Assembly (NCBI RefSeq): GCF_001999945.1 | Contig: NZ_CP019650.1 | Location: 3,153,001 to 3,217,000, forward strand | Origin: Microbulbifer agarilyticus | GTDB lineage: Bacteria; Pseudomonadota; Gammaproteobacteria; Pseudomonadales; Cellvibrionaceae | Length of the DNA stretch: 64,000 nt | Reading direction: 5' to 3' | Part shown: positions 9,612 through 19,821 of the stretch, one piece after another | Numbering within the stretch: the stretch's first letter is position 1 | Layout: each line of letters opens with the position of its first letter | Made by a program: the position numbers and the translations under genes | Notes under the pieces: generated by a model | What the model saw: only the letters and a program-made list of their open reading frames with translations | What the model was told of the DNA's origin: nothing | The model's database searches: none

Positions 9612-10837
9612 TACGCCGCCTCCCCGGATTTTCTATCGCCCAATTGCAGGGGGTTGAAAATCGGCAACTGGCTGATTTTCTCAATACGCCCCTGATCCTG
9701 GCCTTCTTCGCTGTTCAATTCTTTCTGCGCGCGCAGCGCCAGGGCAAACAGGCCAAAACACACCACCAGGCTGGAACCACCGGAACTTACAAATGGCAAG
9801 GTCAGCCCCTTGGTTGGCAACAGACCTGAGGCTACCCCCATATTTACAAAGGCTTGCCCCGCCAGCAGCACCGCAATACCGAAGGTAAGCAGAGCGGTAA
9901 AGTACGCCTGTTTAGCCAGCGCCTTACGCACCAATCGCAACAGGGACCAGGTCAGAGCTGCATACAAACCAATAACCAGCAGGCCGCCAACCAAGCCCCA
10001 TTCCTCCGCCAGAATCGCAAATACAAAATCCGTATGCGCCTCCGGCAGATAAAACAATTTCTGCACGCTGTTACCCAGGCCGACGCCAAACCATTCACCT
10101 CGACCAAATGCGATTAGCGACTGCGTCAACTGGTAGCCCGCCGCATACTGTTCTGCCCAGGGGTCCCAGAAAGTTGTCAATCGCTGCAAGCGGTAAGGGC
10201 TGAAAATCGCCATCATCACCAGGCCGCAAGCGGCAACCGCCACCAGCATAAAGGTATGTGGTAAGCGGGCACCGGCCAGAAAAACCATTGCCAGGGCAGT
10301 ACCCGAGATAACCACCACCGACCCAAAGTCGGGCTCAAGTAGTAGCAGCAGAGCTACAATACCCAGCACCGAAATCGGTACCATAAAACTGGTCCAGTGG
10401 CGCAGCTTTTCATGGCGCCGGGTCAGGAAACTCGCAAAAAACACCAGACAGCAGAACTTGGCAACTTCCGCGGGCTGCACCGTGATTGGCCCCAGGGCAA
10501 TCCAGCGCATACTGCCGTTCACCGCGCGCCCCACTCCGGGAATAAGCACCGCTACCAGCATAGCCACCGCAAAAATCAACAGCGTCCAGGACAGGTTCGA
10601 CCAGGTATTGAGCGAGATCCGGCTCAAGATCAACGCACCCACAACACCGGCGGCCAAAAACACCAAATGGCGCTTGAGGAAATACCACTGGTCGTTATAT
10701 AGGTCCGCCGCAAATGCGACCGATGCCGAGGCGACCATCACCACACCAATACTCGCCAACGCTGCTACGCAAAAAGGCAGCACCCAGGCATATGGGTCTA
10801 TTTGCTGGTTCGCCGCGTTCAGAGGCAACTTGCTCAT
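9611..10837 (-). CDS. ftsW: Septal peptidoglycan glycosyltransferase FtsW
   Basis: FtsW is the SEDS-family polymerase that works with FtsI to build septal peptidoglycan. The 408-residue protein has about ten membrane segments. Conserved SEDS motifs are visible: GLGNSVQKLFYLPEAHTDF with the large periplasmic loop, ILAEEWGLVGG, and the C-terminal GLTLPFVSSGGSSL. ATG at 10837 overlaps the murD stop by four bases. Partner FtsI is encoded upstream in the same cluster. Confidence 0.96.
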   Translation of the reverse strand: MSKLPLNAANQQIDPYAWVLPFCVAALASIGVVMVASASVAFAADLYNDQWYFLKRHLVFLAAGVVGALILSRISLNTWSNLSWTLLIFAVAMLVAVLIPGVGRAVNGSMRWIALGPITVQPAEVAKFCCLVFFASFLTRRHEKLRHWTSFMVPISVLGIVALLLLLEPDFGSVVVISGTALAMVFLAGARLPHTFMLVAVAACGLVMMAIFSPYRLQRLTTFWDPWAEQYAAGYQLTQSLIAFGRGEWFGVGLGNSVQKLFYLPEAHTDFVFAILAEEWGLVGGLLVIGLYAALTWSLLRLVRKALAKQAYFTALLTFGIAVLLAGQAFVNMGVASGLLPTKGLTLPFVSSGGSSLVVCFGLFALALRAQKELNSEEGQDQGRIEKISQLPIFNPLQLGDRKSGEAA

Positions 10838-12234
10838 TGCCGCGCCTCCCTGTCCGCATCGCCACCAGACACAAGTTCTTCCACTGCCTGACGAAAAGCT
10901 TCGCCGCGCACTTCGAAGTTGCGATACATATCAAAACTGGCACAGGCTGGAGACAGCAGCACGAAATCGCCCGATTGCGCCATCGCCCGTGCTTTCGTCA
11001 CCGCATCAGCCATATCAGTCGCTGCTACCTGCTGTACGCCATCGGTGAACACGCTGGCGATTTTCGGGCCATCCACACCGATAGTAACCAAGCCGCGCAG
11101 CGCACTTAGCGCTTGGCCCAGGGGCGAGAAATCCGCTCCCTTACCGTCGCCACCAGCAATCAACACAATTTTGTGTTCGCCATCCGCGAGTCCGTCCAGC
11201 GCGGCACGGGTAGCGCCAACATTGGTGCCTTTGGAGTCGTTGACGAATACAACACCATGCATATCACCGACCCGCTCGCAGCGATGGGTCAGGCCGGTAA
11301 AGTGGCGAAGCACCTGCAACATTGCAGGCATTTCCATACCTACCACATTTCCCAGCGCCAGCGCGGCCAGTGCATTCGCAATGTTGTGGCTGCCCACCAT
11401 TGCCATTTCGTCGGTACGCAATAATTTTTCGGCGCCCTGCGCAAGCCACTGGCCTGCGCCGTCGCGAATAACTCCAAACTGACGCAGGTCCGGACGGTCG
11501 AGTCCAAAGCTCCACTCCACCCGATCCTTACCCAGCGGGCCGCGGGTCAGCGGGTCCGCGCGGTTGATCACCAACTGCTGGGCATGGCGGTATACGCGCT
11601 GCTTCGCCTGGTGGTACGCGGCCATACTCGGATAGCGATCCATATGATCCGCGCTCATATTCAGGATGGTCGCCACATCCGGAGCCAGAGAGTAGGTGGT
11701 CTCCAGCTGGAAACTGGACAACTCCAACACAAACACGTCCGGCATCTTCGATGCGCACTGCGCCAGCAGGTCGAGGACCGGCACACCGATATTGCCACCC
11801 ACTTCGACATTGAATCCGGCTGCAGAGACCATTTCCCCCATAAGGGTGGTAACAGTGCTTTTACCGTTGGAGCCGGTAATCGCAATAATTTTGGGGCGCA
11901 CTTCAAGACGATTTAGTTCGCGCGCGAACAACTCTATATCGCCGACAACCGGGACACCTTCGGCCATGGCAGCAGCAATCGCGGGTTCTGCGACGCCCAC
12001 ACCGGGGCTGACAATAATTTCACTGGCGGCGAGCAAGGTGTCCGGATTCAGCGGACCGCATTCGACGGCCACATCCGGATACTCGGCGCAAAACTGTTCC
12101 AGCGCCGGCGGCGCCTCACGGCTATCAACAACAACAGGAGAAATTCCCTGGCGCAGCAGAAAACGCACCACCGATTGCCCGGTAGCACCCAATCCGATCA
12201 CCACTTTTTTCTCTGACGTTGCGATAAGATTCAT
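10834..12234 (-). CDS. murD: UDP-N-acetylmuramoyl-L-alanine--D-glutamate ligase MurD
   Basis: MurD adds D-glutamate to UDP-MurNAc-L-Ala. The 466 residues contain an N-terminal Rossmann-like domain (VIGLGATGQSVVRFL), the ATP loop TGSNGKSTVTTL, MSADHMDRY and the C-terminal VFVNDSKGTN motif. The ATG at 12234 is preferred over an in-frame TTG two codons upstream (12240). It lies between mraY and ftsW and overlaps ftsW by four bases. Confidence 0.96.
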   Translation of the reverse strand: MNLIATSEKKVVIGLGATGQSVVRFLLRQGISPVVVDSREAPPALEQFCAEYPDVAVECGPLNPDTLLAASEIIVSPGVGVAEPAIAAAMAEGVPVVGDIELFARELNRLEVRPKIIAITGSNGKSTVTTLMGEMVSAAGFNVEVGGNIGVPVLDLLAQCASKMPDVFVLELSSFQLETTYSLAPDVATILNMSADHMDRYPSMAAYHQAKQRVYRHAQQLVINRADPLTRGPLGKDRVEWSFGLDRPDLRQFGVIRDGAGQWLAQGAEKLLRTDEMAMVGSHNIANALAALALGNVVGMEMPAMLQVLRHFTGLTHRCERVGDMHGVVFVNDSKGTNVGATRAALDGLADGEHKIVLIAGGDGKGADFSPLGQALSALRGLVTIGVDGPKIASVFTDGVQQVAATDMADAVTKARAMAQSGDFVLLSPACASFDMYRNFEVRGEAFRQAVEELVSGGDADREARQ

Positions 12235-12280
12235 TGTCAATTTATGTTTCTATTTGTCCCTAGTTATCCCTAGTCCCTGA

Positions 12281-13366
12281 TCAGCGCAGCTTGAGCGTGG
12301 CCAGACCGGCCAACACCAAGACCACCGTAATAATCCAAAAACGTACAATCACTCGGGGCTCCGGCCAACCTTTCAATTCGAAATGATGGTGCAGCGGGGC
12401 CATACGGAAAATTCGCTTACCGGTCAGCTTGAACGATGCGACCTGCAGGATGACCGATACTGTTTCCATCACAAACACGCCACCCATGATGAACAGCACA
12501 ATCTCGTGACGGGTAATGACCGCGATGATGCCGAGCGCAGCACCCAGCGCCAACGCACCCACATCGCCCATAAATACTTGTGCGGGATAGGTGTTAAACC
12601 ACAAAAAGCCTAACCCTGCGCCACCCAGCGCGGCACAAAACACAGCTAGTTCACCAGCGCCAGCGATATAGGGAATATGCAGATAATTGGCAAATTCCAC
12701 ATGGCCGACCAGGTAAGCAATCAGACCCAGTGCACCACCCACCATGACCGATGGCATAATCGCCAGGCCATCAAGTCCATCGGTAAGATTGACCGCATTA
12801 CTGGAACCTACCACTACGAAATAGGTGAGCAGGATAAACATCACCGGACCCAGGTTAATCGCGACGTCTTTGAAGAACGGCACAAACAATTGCGTTTCCG
12901 CAGGTGTCGTCGCACTCATATACAAGTAAATGGCAGCACCCAGACCCGCCACCGATTGCCAGAGGTACTTCCAGCGCGCGATCAGACCACGTGAATTTTT
13001 CTCAACGACTTTCTTGTAGTCGTCCACAAATCCAACGGCGCCAAACACAAAGGTCACCAGCAGAGTCACCCATACCAGGCGGTTACTCAGATCGGACCAC
13101 AGCAAGGCACCAGAAAAAATTGCTGCAAGGATCAAAGTGCCGCCCATGGTCGGGGTGCCCGATTTACTCAGGTGAGACTGGGGGCCATCATCGCGCACCG
13201 CCTGCCCGACCTGTAAACGGTCCAGCCAGGAAATCATCCGCGGGCCTACCAACAGCGAAATCCCCAGTGCTGTCAGCGCACCGAGAATGGCGCGCACAGT
13301 AAGGTAGTTAAAGACCGTAAAACCCTTAACGTACTGTTGTAAATATTCAGCCAGCCATAGCAGCAT
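12281..13366 (-). CDS. mraY: Phospho-MurNAc-pentapeptide transferase MraY
   Basis: MraY transfers phospho-MurNAc-pentapeptide to undecaprenyl phosphate, forming lipid I. The 361-residue integral membrane protein has about ten helices and the full set of family motifs: GTPTMGG near residue 70, VDDYKK with catalytic aspartates near 116, [10 protein letters not shown] near 193, [11 protein letters not shown] near 266, and [11 protein letters not shown] near the end. It sits between murF and murD in the standard order. Confidence 0.97.
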   Translation of the reverse strand: MLLWLAEYLQQYVKGFTVFNYLTVRAILGALTALGISLLVGPRMISWLDRLQVGQAVRDDGPQSHLSKSGTPTMGGTLILAAIFSGALLWSDLSNRLVWVTLLVTFVFGAVGFVDDYKKVVEKNSRGLIARWKYLWQSVAGLGAAIYLYMSATTPAETQLFVPFFKDVAINLGPVMFILLTYFVVVGSSNAVNLTDGLDGLAIMPSVMVGGALGLIAYLVGHVEFANYLHIPYIAGAGELAVFCAALGGAGLGFLWFNTYPAQVFMGDVGALALGAALGIIAVITRHEIVLFIMGGVFVMETVSVILQVASFKLTGKRIFRMAPLHHHFELKGWPEPRVIVRFWIITVVLVLAGLATLKLR

Positions 13367-13378
13367 GGTGTTAACCTT

Positions 13379-14749
13379 TTATTGATTTCCGTCAGTCAGC
13401 GCTTGCACGATCAGTTCCATGCGCGCACTGCGGGAACCTTTCACCAGCACAGTGGTGTTTTCATCAAGCTCCGGCGCGAGCACCTTAATCAGGGATTCGC
13501 GTTCGGAGAAATTACGTTGTTCATGTTGATGGCCCGCGGCAAACGCCACGCTGGCCGCCCCACTCAAACTTCCCAGAGTGAACAGCTGATCGATCCCACG
13601 CTCGCGAGCGAGCAATCCCATATCACGATGGGCGCTATCCGCCTCAGGCCCCAGCTCAGCCATATCGCCCAACACCAAGATCTTTTGGCCATCGCGCTGG
13701 GCGAGCATTTCAATTGCGGCACTCACCGACCCCGGGTTGGCGTTGTAGCTATCATCAATAACAGTGGCGCCATTACTCCCAGGGAGAGACTGCATACGCC
13801 CCGCCACACCACTGGAAACACCGAGTCCCGTTGCGATTTCAGCGACTGGAAGTCCCGCAGCATGCGCAATGCCAGAAGCAACCAGTGCGTTATGTACGTT
13901 GTGTTCCCCCAGCACCTGCAGCTGTACCGGATGGGAAACACCCTCTACAACGAGATCAAACTTCGGGCAACCGCGAGAATCCAATTCGATATTGTCTGGG
14001 TGCACCGCCCACTGGTGGCCAAACCCCACATCCAGGGTGCGCACATCTTCAGGCATTTCGCCACGCCAGTAATCCGCATAATTGTCATCTGCGTTAATCA
14101 CTGCCGCGCTACCGGGCTCAAGGCTGGTGTAGATCTGCCCCTTGGCAGTTGCAATACCATCCACCGAGCCAAAGCCTTCCACATGCGCAGGCATGACGTT
14201 GTTTACTGCGGTGATATTTGGGTTGGCAATGCTGCACAAATAGCCGATTTCATTCGGCCCGCTCGCACCCATCTCCACAATCAATACGTCATTTTCAGGC
14301 GCCAGGGAAAACAGGGTCATCGGCACGCCAAAATGATTATTCAGGTTTCCCTGAGTCACACACACGTTATGACGCTGTCCGAAAATACCCGCGAGCATTT
14401 CTTTCACCGTGGTTTTGCCGCAAGAACCAGTGATACCGATAACCGGCCCACTAAACTGCTCACGACACAGGCGAGCAATCTGCCCCAGGGCAACGTTCGT
14501 ATCGTTTACCAGCCACTGCGGCAGCGAAGACTTCTCCAGTCGTTTCTCGGACACGATTCCGAGTACCTTGCCGTCCACATTGGCCAGAAAGTCGTGGGCG
14601 TCAAAGGTCTCCCCTCGCAGGGCGACAAACAGGGCACCGGCGTCGAGCTTGCGGGTATCGGTACACACCGCGTCAAATTGCACCGAGCCATTAACCAGCT
14701 CGCCACCAAATCGTTGCTGCAACTGCTCGAGGGTCAGCGGTGCAATCAT
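13379..14749 (-). CDS. murF: UDP-MurNAc-tripeptide--D-Ala-D-Ala ligase MurF
   Basis: MurF adds the D-Ala-D-Ala dipeptide, completing the pentapeptide precursor. At 456 residues it has the N-terminal uridine-binding domain, the ATP loop TGSCGKTTVKEM near residue 107, the VEMGASGPNEIG segment and the C-terminal DDSYNANPGS motif. Its ATG at 14749 overlaps the murE stop by four bases. The D-Ala-D-Ala substrate must come from a Ddl encoded outside this window. Confidence 0.96.
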   Translation of the reverse strand: MIAPLTLEQLQQRFGGELVNGSVQFDAVCTDTRKLDAGALFVALRGETFDAHDFLANVDGKVLGIVSEKRLEKSSLPQWLVNDTNVALGQIARLCREQFSGPVIGITGSCGKTTVKEMLAGIFGQRHNVCVTQGNLNNHFGVPMTLFSLAPENDVLIVEMGASGPNEIGYLCSIANPNITAVNNVMPAHVEGFGSVDGIATAKGQIYTSLEPGSAAVINADDNYADYWRGEMPEDVRTLDVGFGHQWAVHPDNIELDSRGCPKFDLVVEGVSHPVQLQVLGEHNVHNALVASGIAHAAGLPVAEIATGLGVSSGVAGRMQSLPGSNGATVIDDSYNANPGSVSAAIEMLAQRDGQKILVLGDMAELGPEADSAHRDMGLLARERGIDQLFTLGSLSGAASVAFAAGHQHEQRNFSERESLIKVLAPELDENTTVLVKGSRSARMELIVQALTDGNQ

Positions 14750-16281
14750 GATTCACTCCCTGCGGTCTGCCCGGCAGCTCTCTCAAGCAGCGCACTGGCC
14801 GCCTGTTCGCGATCACAGAAATGCAATTTTTCGTCGCCGACCAGCTGATAGTCTTCGTGCCCTTTGCCCGCAATCAATACGGTGTCGCCAGGGCCAGCAT
14901 TGGCGACTGCAAAAGCAATCGCTTCAGCGCGATCTGCTTTCACTACACATTTCTGGTCGTCCACGCCCTGCAAAATATCGTCGATAATTTTTTGCGGGTC
15001 CTCGCCACGCGGGTTGTCACTCGTCACCACAGGACAATCCGACAGCTCAACCGCGATGCGGCCCATCGGCGCACGCTTGCCGGTGTCACGATCACCACCG
15101 CAACCAAACACACACCACAATTTGCCACGACAATAGGGCCGCGCAGCTTCCAGCGCTGCACGCAGTGCGTCCGGCGTATGGGCATAGTCCACCAAGACAC
15201 TAATGTCTTCGTTTTCACCTGTGACGACACGCTCCATGCGACCAGGCACCGAGCGAATAGTTTCAAAGGCCGCGAGAATGTCAGCCAGGGGCATACCTGC
15301 TGAACCCGCTGCTGCGACAACGGCGAGCGCATTGTGAATATTGAAGTCCCCAATGAGCGGCGCCTTCAACTCTCCTTCACCCCAAGGCGTAATAACGCGT
15401 ACTGAGAAGCCGCTATCCAGACGCTTCAAGTCACGAATTTGCAGGTCTCCGGACTGTAAGCCGTAGGTAGTTACTCTCAAACCACGCAATTTGCAGCGCT
15501 CAACCATTTGCGCACCAAATGGGTCATCAATATTGATCACCCCGCGCTTCAGCTTGGGCAGCCCAAACAACTTTTCTTTGGCAGCACCGTAGGCCGCCAT
15601 ATTGCCGTGATAATCCAGGTGATCACGGGTCAGATTGGTAAATACCGCTGTATCGAATTCCAATCCATGCACCCGCCCCTGCGCCAGAGAGTGGGAAGAA
15701 ACTTCCATAGCACCGGCGCGCGCACCCTGTGCATAAAAGTCCGCATAATCTTTTTGCAGTCGCACCGGATCGGGAGTGGTCAGGCCCGTATCTTCCAGAT
15801 GAACTTCACCATCCTTCCACACACCGTTACCGATCGTGCCCATAACCGCGGCACTGCCAAAGTGGGCGGCGAGTAATTGTGCAGTCAAATACGCACAAGT
15901 GGATTTACCGTTCGTTCCGGTAATACCCACCAGATACATTTCTGCGCTTGGATTACCGTAAAAGCGCGCGGCGATTTCACCCACGCGCGCAGCCAGGCCC
16001 GGCACGGTAATGACCTGCACACCATCCCGTTCAGCGCTATCTAGCGTCTCGTCATCAGCGAGCACCGCGGCAGCGCCATTCGCGATCGCGCTATCTATAT
16101 ATTCGCGACCATCCACTACGGTGCCGCGAAGGGCCATAAACACGTCACCGGACTTCACTTGTCGGCTATCCAGGGCGACGCCGCTCACCGAAATATCTGG
16201 AATACCGGCATATCCGGGCACCAGCGTCGCCAGCGATACATGGCGCGCGTTATCTGTATTCGTTGGGTTGCGCTGGGTCAC
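14746..16281 (-). CDS. murE: UDP-MurNAc-dipeptide--meso-diaminopimelate ligase MurE
   Basis: MurE adds the third stem-peptide residue. The 511-residue protein carries the ATP loop TGTNGKSTCAYL and VDYAHTPDALRAAL. The DNPRGEDP motif in the C-terminal domain is the signature for meso-diaminopimelate, rather than lysine, as substrate, as expected in a Gram-negative. The start is GTG at 16281, overlapping the ftsI stop by four bases (GTGA arrangement). Confidence 0.96.
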   Translation of the reverse strand: MTQRNPTNTDNARHVSLATLVPGYAGIPDISVSGVALDSRQVKSGDVFMALRGTVVDGREYIDSAIANGAAAVLADDETLDSAERDGVQVITVPGLAARVGEIAARFYGNPSAEMYLVGITGTNGKSTCAYLTAQLLAAHFGSAAVMGTIGNGVWKDGEVHLEDTGLTTPDPVRLQKDYADFYAQGARAGAMEVSSHSLAQGRVHGLEFDTAVFTNLTRDHLDYHGNMAAYGAAKEKLFGLPKLKRGVINIDDPFGAQMVERCKLRGLRVTTYGLQSGDLQIRDLKRLDSGFSVRVITPWGEGELKAPLIGDFNIHNALAVVAAAGSAGMPLADILAAFETIRSVPGRMERVVTGENEDISVLVDYAHTPDALRAALEAARPYCRGKLWCVFGCGGDRDTGKRAPMGRIAVELSDCPVVTSDNPRGEDPQKIIDDILQGVDDQKCVVKADRAEAIAFAVANAGPGDTVLIAGKGHEDYQLVGDEKLHFCDREQAASALLERAAGQTAGSES

Positions 16282-18047
16282 GATGTTGTACCTCTTTCGT
16301 CCAGCTGCTTCGCCAGCTGCTTATCAGCGGGCGGAATATGTTCAGGCGGCACCTGCAGCAAACGCATGGCACCAGTCATCACTTTGCCAAAAACAGGCGC
16401 TGCCACCTCACCGCCGTAATACTTGGTATTGGTGGGATCATCGATCACTACCACCGCAGCGAGGCGCGGATTATCCACAGGCACGAAGCCGGCAAACACA
16501 GAGCGGTAGCGATTATCGACATAACCTTCGCGCCCCACCTTGTGCACGGTGCCGGTCTTGCCCGCGACACGATAACCATCCACAGACGCGTGTTTGCCCG
16601 TGCCTTCAGGGCCAATCACGGTCTCGAGCATTGCGGCAACTTGGCCCGCGAGCTCAGCATCGACAACGCTTTCTGCTGGAGTATTTTTGGCAGCCGTTTT
16701 TCCCTGCTCCAAAATCAGCGAAACCGGGCGTTTTAGCCCGGCGTTTGCGACGACACTGTAGGCCTGAGCCAATTGCACCGCATTCACTGTTAAACCGTAG
16801 CCGAACGCAAAGTTCGCTAGCTCAATGGGATGCCATCGATCCCTGGTTGGCAGTATTCCCGGGGCCTCTCCGGGGAACCCACTGCCAACTGCTTCGCCCA
16901 GCCCCAAGCGGTAAAAAAGCCCCCGCAAGTTTTCAGGCTCCAAATCCATCGCTACCTTGGTGATACCCACCTGACTCGACTTGGTGATCACCTTGGTCAA
17001 GTCAATCTCGCCGTAGTTCACCGGGTCGAGCAACGTCTTCCCGGGCAAACGGATGTATCCCGGGCTCGTATTGATGCGGGTATTTGGCTGCCAGCGACCG
17101 GTCTCCAATGCCGCCAGTGCGGTCAGAGGCTTGATCGTCGAGCCAGGTTCGAACTGATCGATCAGCGCGCGGTTACGCATTGCGGCAGCTTTCACCCCGG
17201 CGCGGTTGTTGGGGTTAAAAGACGGCTGATTTGCCATCGCCAGCACGTCGCCGGATTGGGTATCGAGGATCACCATGTAACCGGACGCGGCACCGTTTTC
17301 CGCAACTGCTTTTTTCAATTCGCGATACGCGAGGTATTGCAGGCGCATATCAATGGTGAGCTGCAGATCGCGGCCCGGGCGCGCCTCTTGCTGGACTGCC
17401 AGATCGCGCACTACGCGCCCCTTGAGGTCCTTCATCACCTGGCGCTTGCCTGGCTCACCCGCCAGGGACTGCTCATAGGCCAGCTCAAGCCCTTCCTGGC
17501 CTAAATCGTCGATATTAGTAAAGCCCAGCAGTTGGGCAGTGACTTCACCCGCCGGATAAAAGCGCCGATACTCTTTCTTGCTGTACACCCCGGCCAGATC
17601 CAGAGACAGCACCTTTTGCGCGCCCTCGGGGGTCATGTGGCGGCGCAGGTACATAAACCCTTTATTGCGATACTTGTTCAGGCGCTCTGCGAGGCGGGCC
17701 GGTGGCGTACCAAGTGCCGATGCAAGTAGACGTAACTGATCCGCGCTGGTTTCTTTTAATAGCTGAGGGTTTGCCCAGATGGTGTGCACCGGCGTACTCA
17801 CCGCCAGCAACTCGCCATTACGGTCCAGAATACTGCCTCGATAGGCGGCTATTTCTTCGGTGCGAATGGTACGTGCGCGCCCCTGGTCCTGCAGGAAGCG
17901 GTATCCCTTATCCTGCTGAGGCAACACTTGCAGTCCGGCCAAGTGAACCACCAGGGCAGCGGCAAGCAGGCACAGCAAACCGGCCACTAGCGCGAAGCGC
18001 CAGCGGGCAATACCCGGCTGTTGTTGCTGCTTTTTCACGGCACCCAT
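16278..18047 (-). CDS. ftsI: Peptidoglycan D,D-transpeptidase FtsI (PBP3) with an SSQ motif
   Basis: FtsI cross-links septal peptidoglycan and is the target of several beta-lactams. The 589-residue protein has a basic cytoplasmic tail, one membrane anchor (about 19-38), a pedestal domain and a transpeptidase domain. Catalytic motifs: S303-T-I-K306 (FEPGSTIKP) and K497-T-G (VAGKTGTV). The second motif, normally SxN, reads S357-S-Q359; codon CAG is unambiguous in the DNA. The neighbouring residues (ITKSSQVGITKVAM) otherwise align well with the family. It lies between ftsL and murE. Confidence 0.95.
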   Translation of the reverse strand: MGAVKKQQQQPGIARWRFALVAGLLCLLAAALVVHLAGLQVLPQQDKGYRFLQDQGRARTIRTEEIAAYRGSILDRNGELLAVSTPVHTIWANPQLLKETSADQLRLLASALGTPPARLAERLNKYRNKGFMYLRRHMTPEGAQKVLSLDLAGVYSKKEYRRFYPAGEVTAQLLGFTNIDDLGQEGLELAYEQSLAGEPGKRQVMKDLKGRVVRDLAVQQEARPGRDLQLTIDMRLQYLAYRELKKAVAENGAASGYMVILDTQSGDVLAMANQPSFNPNNRAGVKAAAMRNRALIDQFEPGSTIKPLTALAALETGRWQPNTRINTSPGYIRLPGKTLLDPVNYGEIDLTKVITKSSQVGITKVAMDLEPENLRGLFYRLGLGEAVGSGFPGEAPGILPTRDRWHPIELANFAFGYGLTVNAVQLAQAYSVVANAGLKRPVSLILEQGKTAAKNTPAESVVDAELAGQVAAMLETVIGPEGTGKHASVDGYRVAGKTGTVHKVGREGYVDNRYRSVFAGFVPVDNPRLAAVVVIDDPTNTKYYGGEVAAPVFGKVMTGAMRLLQVPPEHIPPADKQLAKQLDERGTTS

Positions 18048-18136
18048 AATGGAGACCTTTCCCCTGACCCTATTTTTCTTTTCTGCTGCTTTGGCTCTGC
18101 GATTTCCGCGCTACCCCAAAACACATTCCCGACGAT

Positions 18137-18409
18137 CTAATTCTTAGACACCAACACCCGCTCGGAGGGACCCGGCGCGTGCATTTCAAGCTTTTCTTTT
18201 GCGACCTGCTCAATTCGGCTGTAAGCAGACCAGGCACCGCGCTCCAGCAGTAAACGCTCCTGCTCATAGCGCAGCTCATCCCGATAGCGCTGCGCCTGCT
18301 CCAGCTGAGCGGTCAATACCCGACTCTGGTGCGTGGTGTGCACCACCCCCAGGGCAGATGCCATTACCAGCCCCCACAACACAAACAACCACAGCTTCTT
18401 TGTTGCCAT
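18137..18409 (-). CDS. ftsL: Cell division protein FtsL
   Basis: FtsL is a small bitopic protein that forms the FtsQLB complex and helps activate FtsWI. The 90 residues show a very short cytoplasmic end, one membrane helix (about 6-22, LFVLWGLVMASALGVVH) and a periplasmic coiled coil with heptad-like spacing (about 25-65). Assignment rests on size, topology and position between rsmH and ftsI; sequence conservation in this family is weak. Its start abuts the rsmH stop with no gap. About 90 bases without a gene separate it from ftsI. Confidence 0.9.
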   Translation of the reverse strand: MATKKLWLFVLWGLVMASALGVVHTTHQSRVLTAQLEQAQRYRDELRYEQERLLLERGAWSAYSRIEQVAKEKLEMHAPGPSERVLVSKN

Positions 18410-19348
18410 TTATTGCGCCCGATCCGGCAACCGCTCAGCTACCCGCATCACCGCACTTCTTGAGCGAACGTTCTCACCGACCTCTTGGGCTTCCGCCTTG
18501 ACCGCCTTGCCTACAGAGCGCAGGGTCTTGTTGATCTGACTTTCCATTACCGGCAACCCGCGTGGTAACTGCGGCCCTTTTTCTTGCTCGCGAATAAAAC
18601 GCTTCACGATGCGATCTTCCAGTGAGTGGAAGCTAATAATGACCAGACGCCCACCGGGCTTTAACAGCTGCAGCGACTTGTCCAGCGCCTGATAGAGGTC
18701 ATCCAACTCACCATTTATATATATCCGTATTGCCTGGAATACGCGCGTGGCTGGGTGCTTACCCTTTTCCCAGGCGGGGTTTGCCGCCTTCACCACCTCA
18801 GCCAGATCAAGCGTGCGCTCAAATGGCTTTTCAACCCGACGCTTGGCAATGGCCGCCGACATACGGCGCGCAAAACGCTCTTCTCCGTACTCTTTAAACA
18901 CCCGCGCCATTTCAGACTCGGATTCCGTATTGACCCAGTCGGCGGCACTCACACCGCGACTGGTATCCATACGCATATCCAGCGGCCCATCCTGCATAAA
19001 GCTGAATCCGCGTTCGGCCTGGTCCAGCTGTGGTGAGGAGACCCCCAGGTCCAGCAAGATGCCGGAGACCTGCCCCACCTTTCCTGCGGCCGCCTCATCC
19101 ATATCGGCAAAAGAGCCATGCCAGATCGCAAACCGCGGTTCACCAGCAAAACGTTCGCCCGCGAACGCGATGGCTTGTGGATCCTTATCCACCGCCAGCA
19201 GGCTACCGGCCTCTCCGAGCTGCTCCAGCACCAGTGCACTGTGACCACCACGGCCGAAAGTGCCGTCTATATAAAAGCCGTCGGGGTCCACCACCAGGGC
19301 GTCCACAGCCTCGCGTAACAACACACTGCGATGCAGATCCTGGGACAC
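18410..19348 (-). CDS. rsmH: 16S rRNA (cytosine-1402-N4)-methyltransferase RsmH
   Basis: RsmH (MraW) methylates N4 of C1402 in the ribosomal P site, together with RsmI, which is also encoded in this window. The 312-residue protein has the SAM-binding motif [10 protein letters not shown] near residue 28, the [10 protein letters not shown] loop and the C-terminal [12 protein letters not shown] signature. Translation appears to start at GTG 19348, preceded by AGGAGAAAGGGGT. It follows mraZ after a 29-base gap. Confidence 0.96.
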   Translation of the reverse strand: MSQDLHRSVLLREAVDALVVDPDGFYIDGTFGRGGHSALVLEQLGEAGSLLAVDKDPQAIAFAGERFAGEPRFAIWHGSFADMDEAAAGKVGQVSGILLDLGVSSPQLDQAERGFSFMQDGPLDMRMDTSRGVSAADWVNTESESEMARVFKEYGEERFARRMSAAIAKRRVEKPFERTLDLAEVVKAANPAWEKGKHPATRVFQAIRIYINGELDDLYQALDKSLQLLKPGGRLVIISFHSLEDRIVKRFIREQEKGPQLPRGLPVMESQINKTLRSVGKAVKAEAQEVGENVRSRSAVMRVAERLPDRAQ

Positions 19349-19377
19349 CCCTTTCTCCTGCGTTTGGTTAAATTCGT

Positions 19378-19821
19378 TTACAGGGAGAGTGAAGCCATCT
19401 CTTCGGGCATCTCACCATCCCCTTCGCTGTCGTCGAGCCAATGCATCCAGCGGTCTTCGCTCCACAACTCCAATTTCTTGCCCTGCCCCACCAGCATCAG
19501 CTTTTTCTCAAGCCCGGCGTACTCGCGCAGGGTGGGAGGAATCAGTACCCGGCCATTGGCGTCAACCTGCAGCTCGCAGGCATAGCCGATCAACAGCCGC
19601 TGGGCGCGACGCGCCACTTTATTGAAACTGGACAGCGCCTCAATCTTTGGAAGAATTTCGCGCCACTGTGCATCAGGATAGACGAGTAAGCAGCGCTCTT
19701 CCGTATGCGCCGTCACAACCAGACGACCATCACAATCTTCCAGCAGCGAGTCTCTTACTCGCGCCGGAATCGCCAGACGCCCCTTGGCATCCATATTGAT
19801 TGCGTGGCTACCCAGATACAT
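19378..19821 (-). CDS. mraZ: Transcriptional regulator MraZ, first gene of the dcw cluster
   Basis: MraZ is an AbrB-like, ring-forming DNA-binding protein that represses its own dcw promoter in the enterobacterial model. The 147 residues contain two SpoVT/AbrB repeats: [20 protein letters not shown] at the N-terminus and a second near residue 85 ([18 protein letters not shown]). ATG at 19821. Upstream (19937-19971) are four tandem TGGRN repeats spaced by ten bases, the pattern that MraZ recognises, so autoregulation is likely here as well. Confidence 0.96.
   Translation of the reverse strand: MYLGSHAINMDAKGRLAIPARVRDSLLEDCDGRLVVTAHTEERCLLVYPDAQWREILPKIEALSSFNKVARRAQRLLIGYACELQVDANGRVLIPPTLREYAGLEKKLMLVGQGKKLELWSEDRWMHWLDDSEGDGEMPEEMASLSL

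Noticed and set aside
13382..14848. Open frame of 488 codons on the plus strand
   Set aside because: It lies antisense to murF and the end of murE, both certain. Its translation is rich in His, Arg and Gln with no family features, as expected of a shadow frame in GC-rich DNA.
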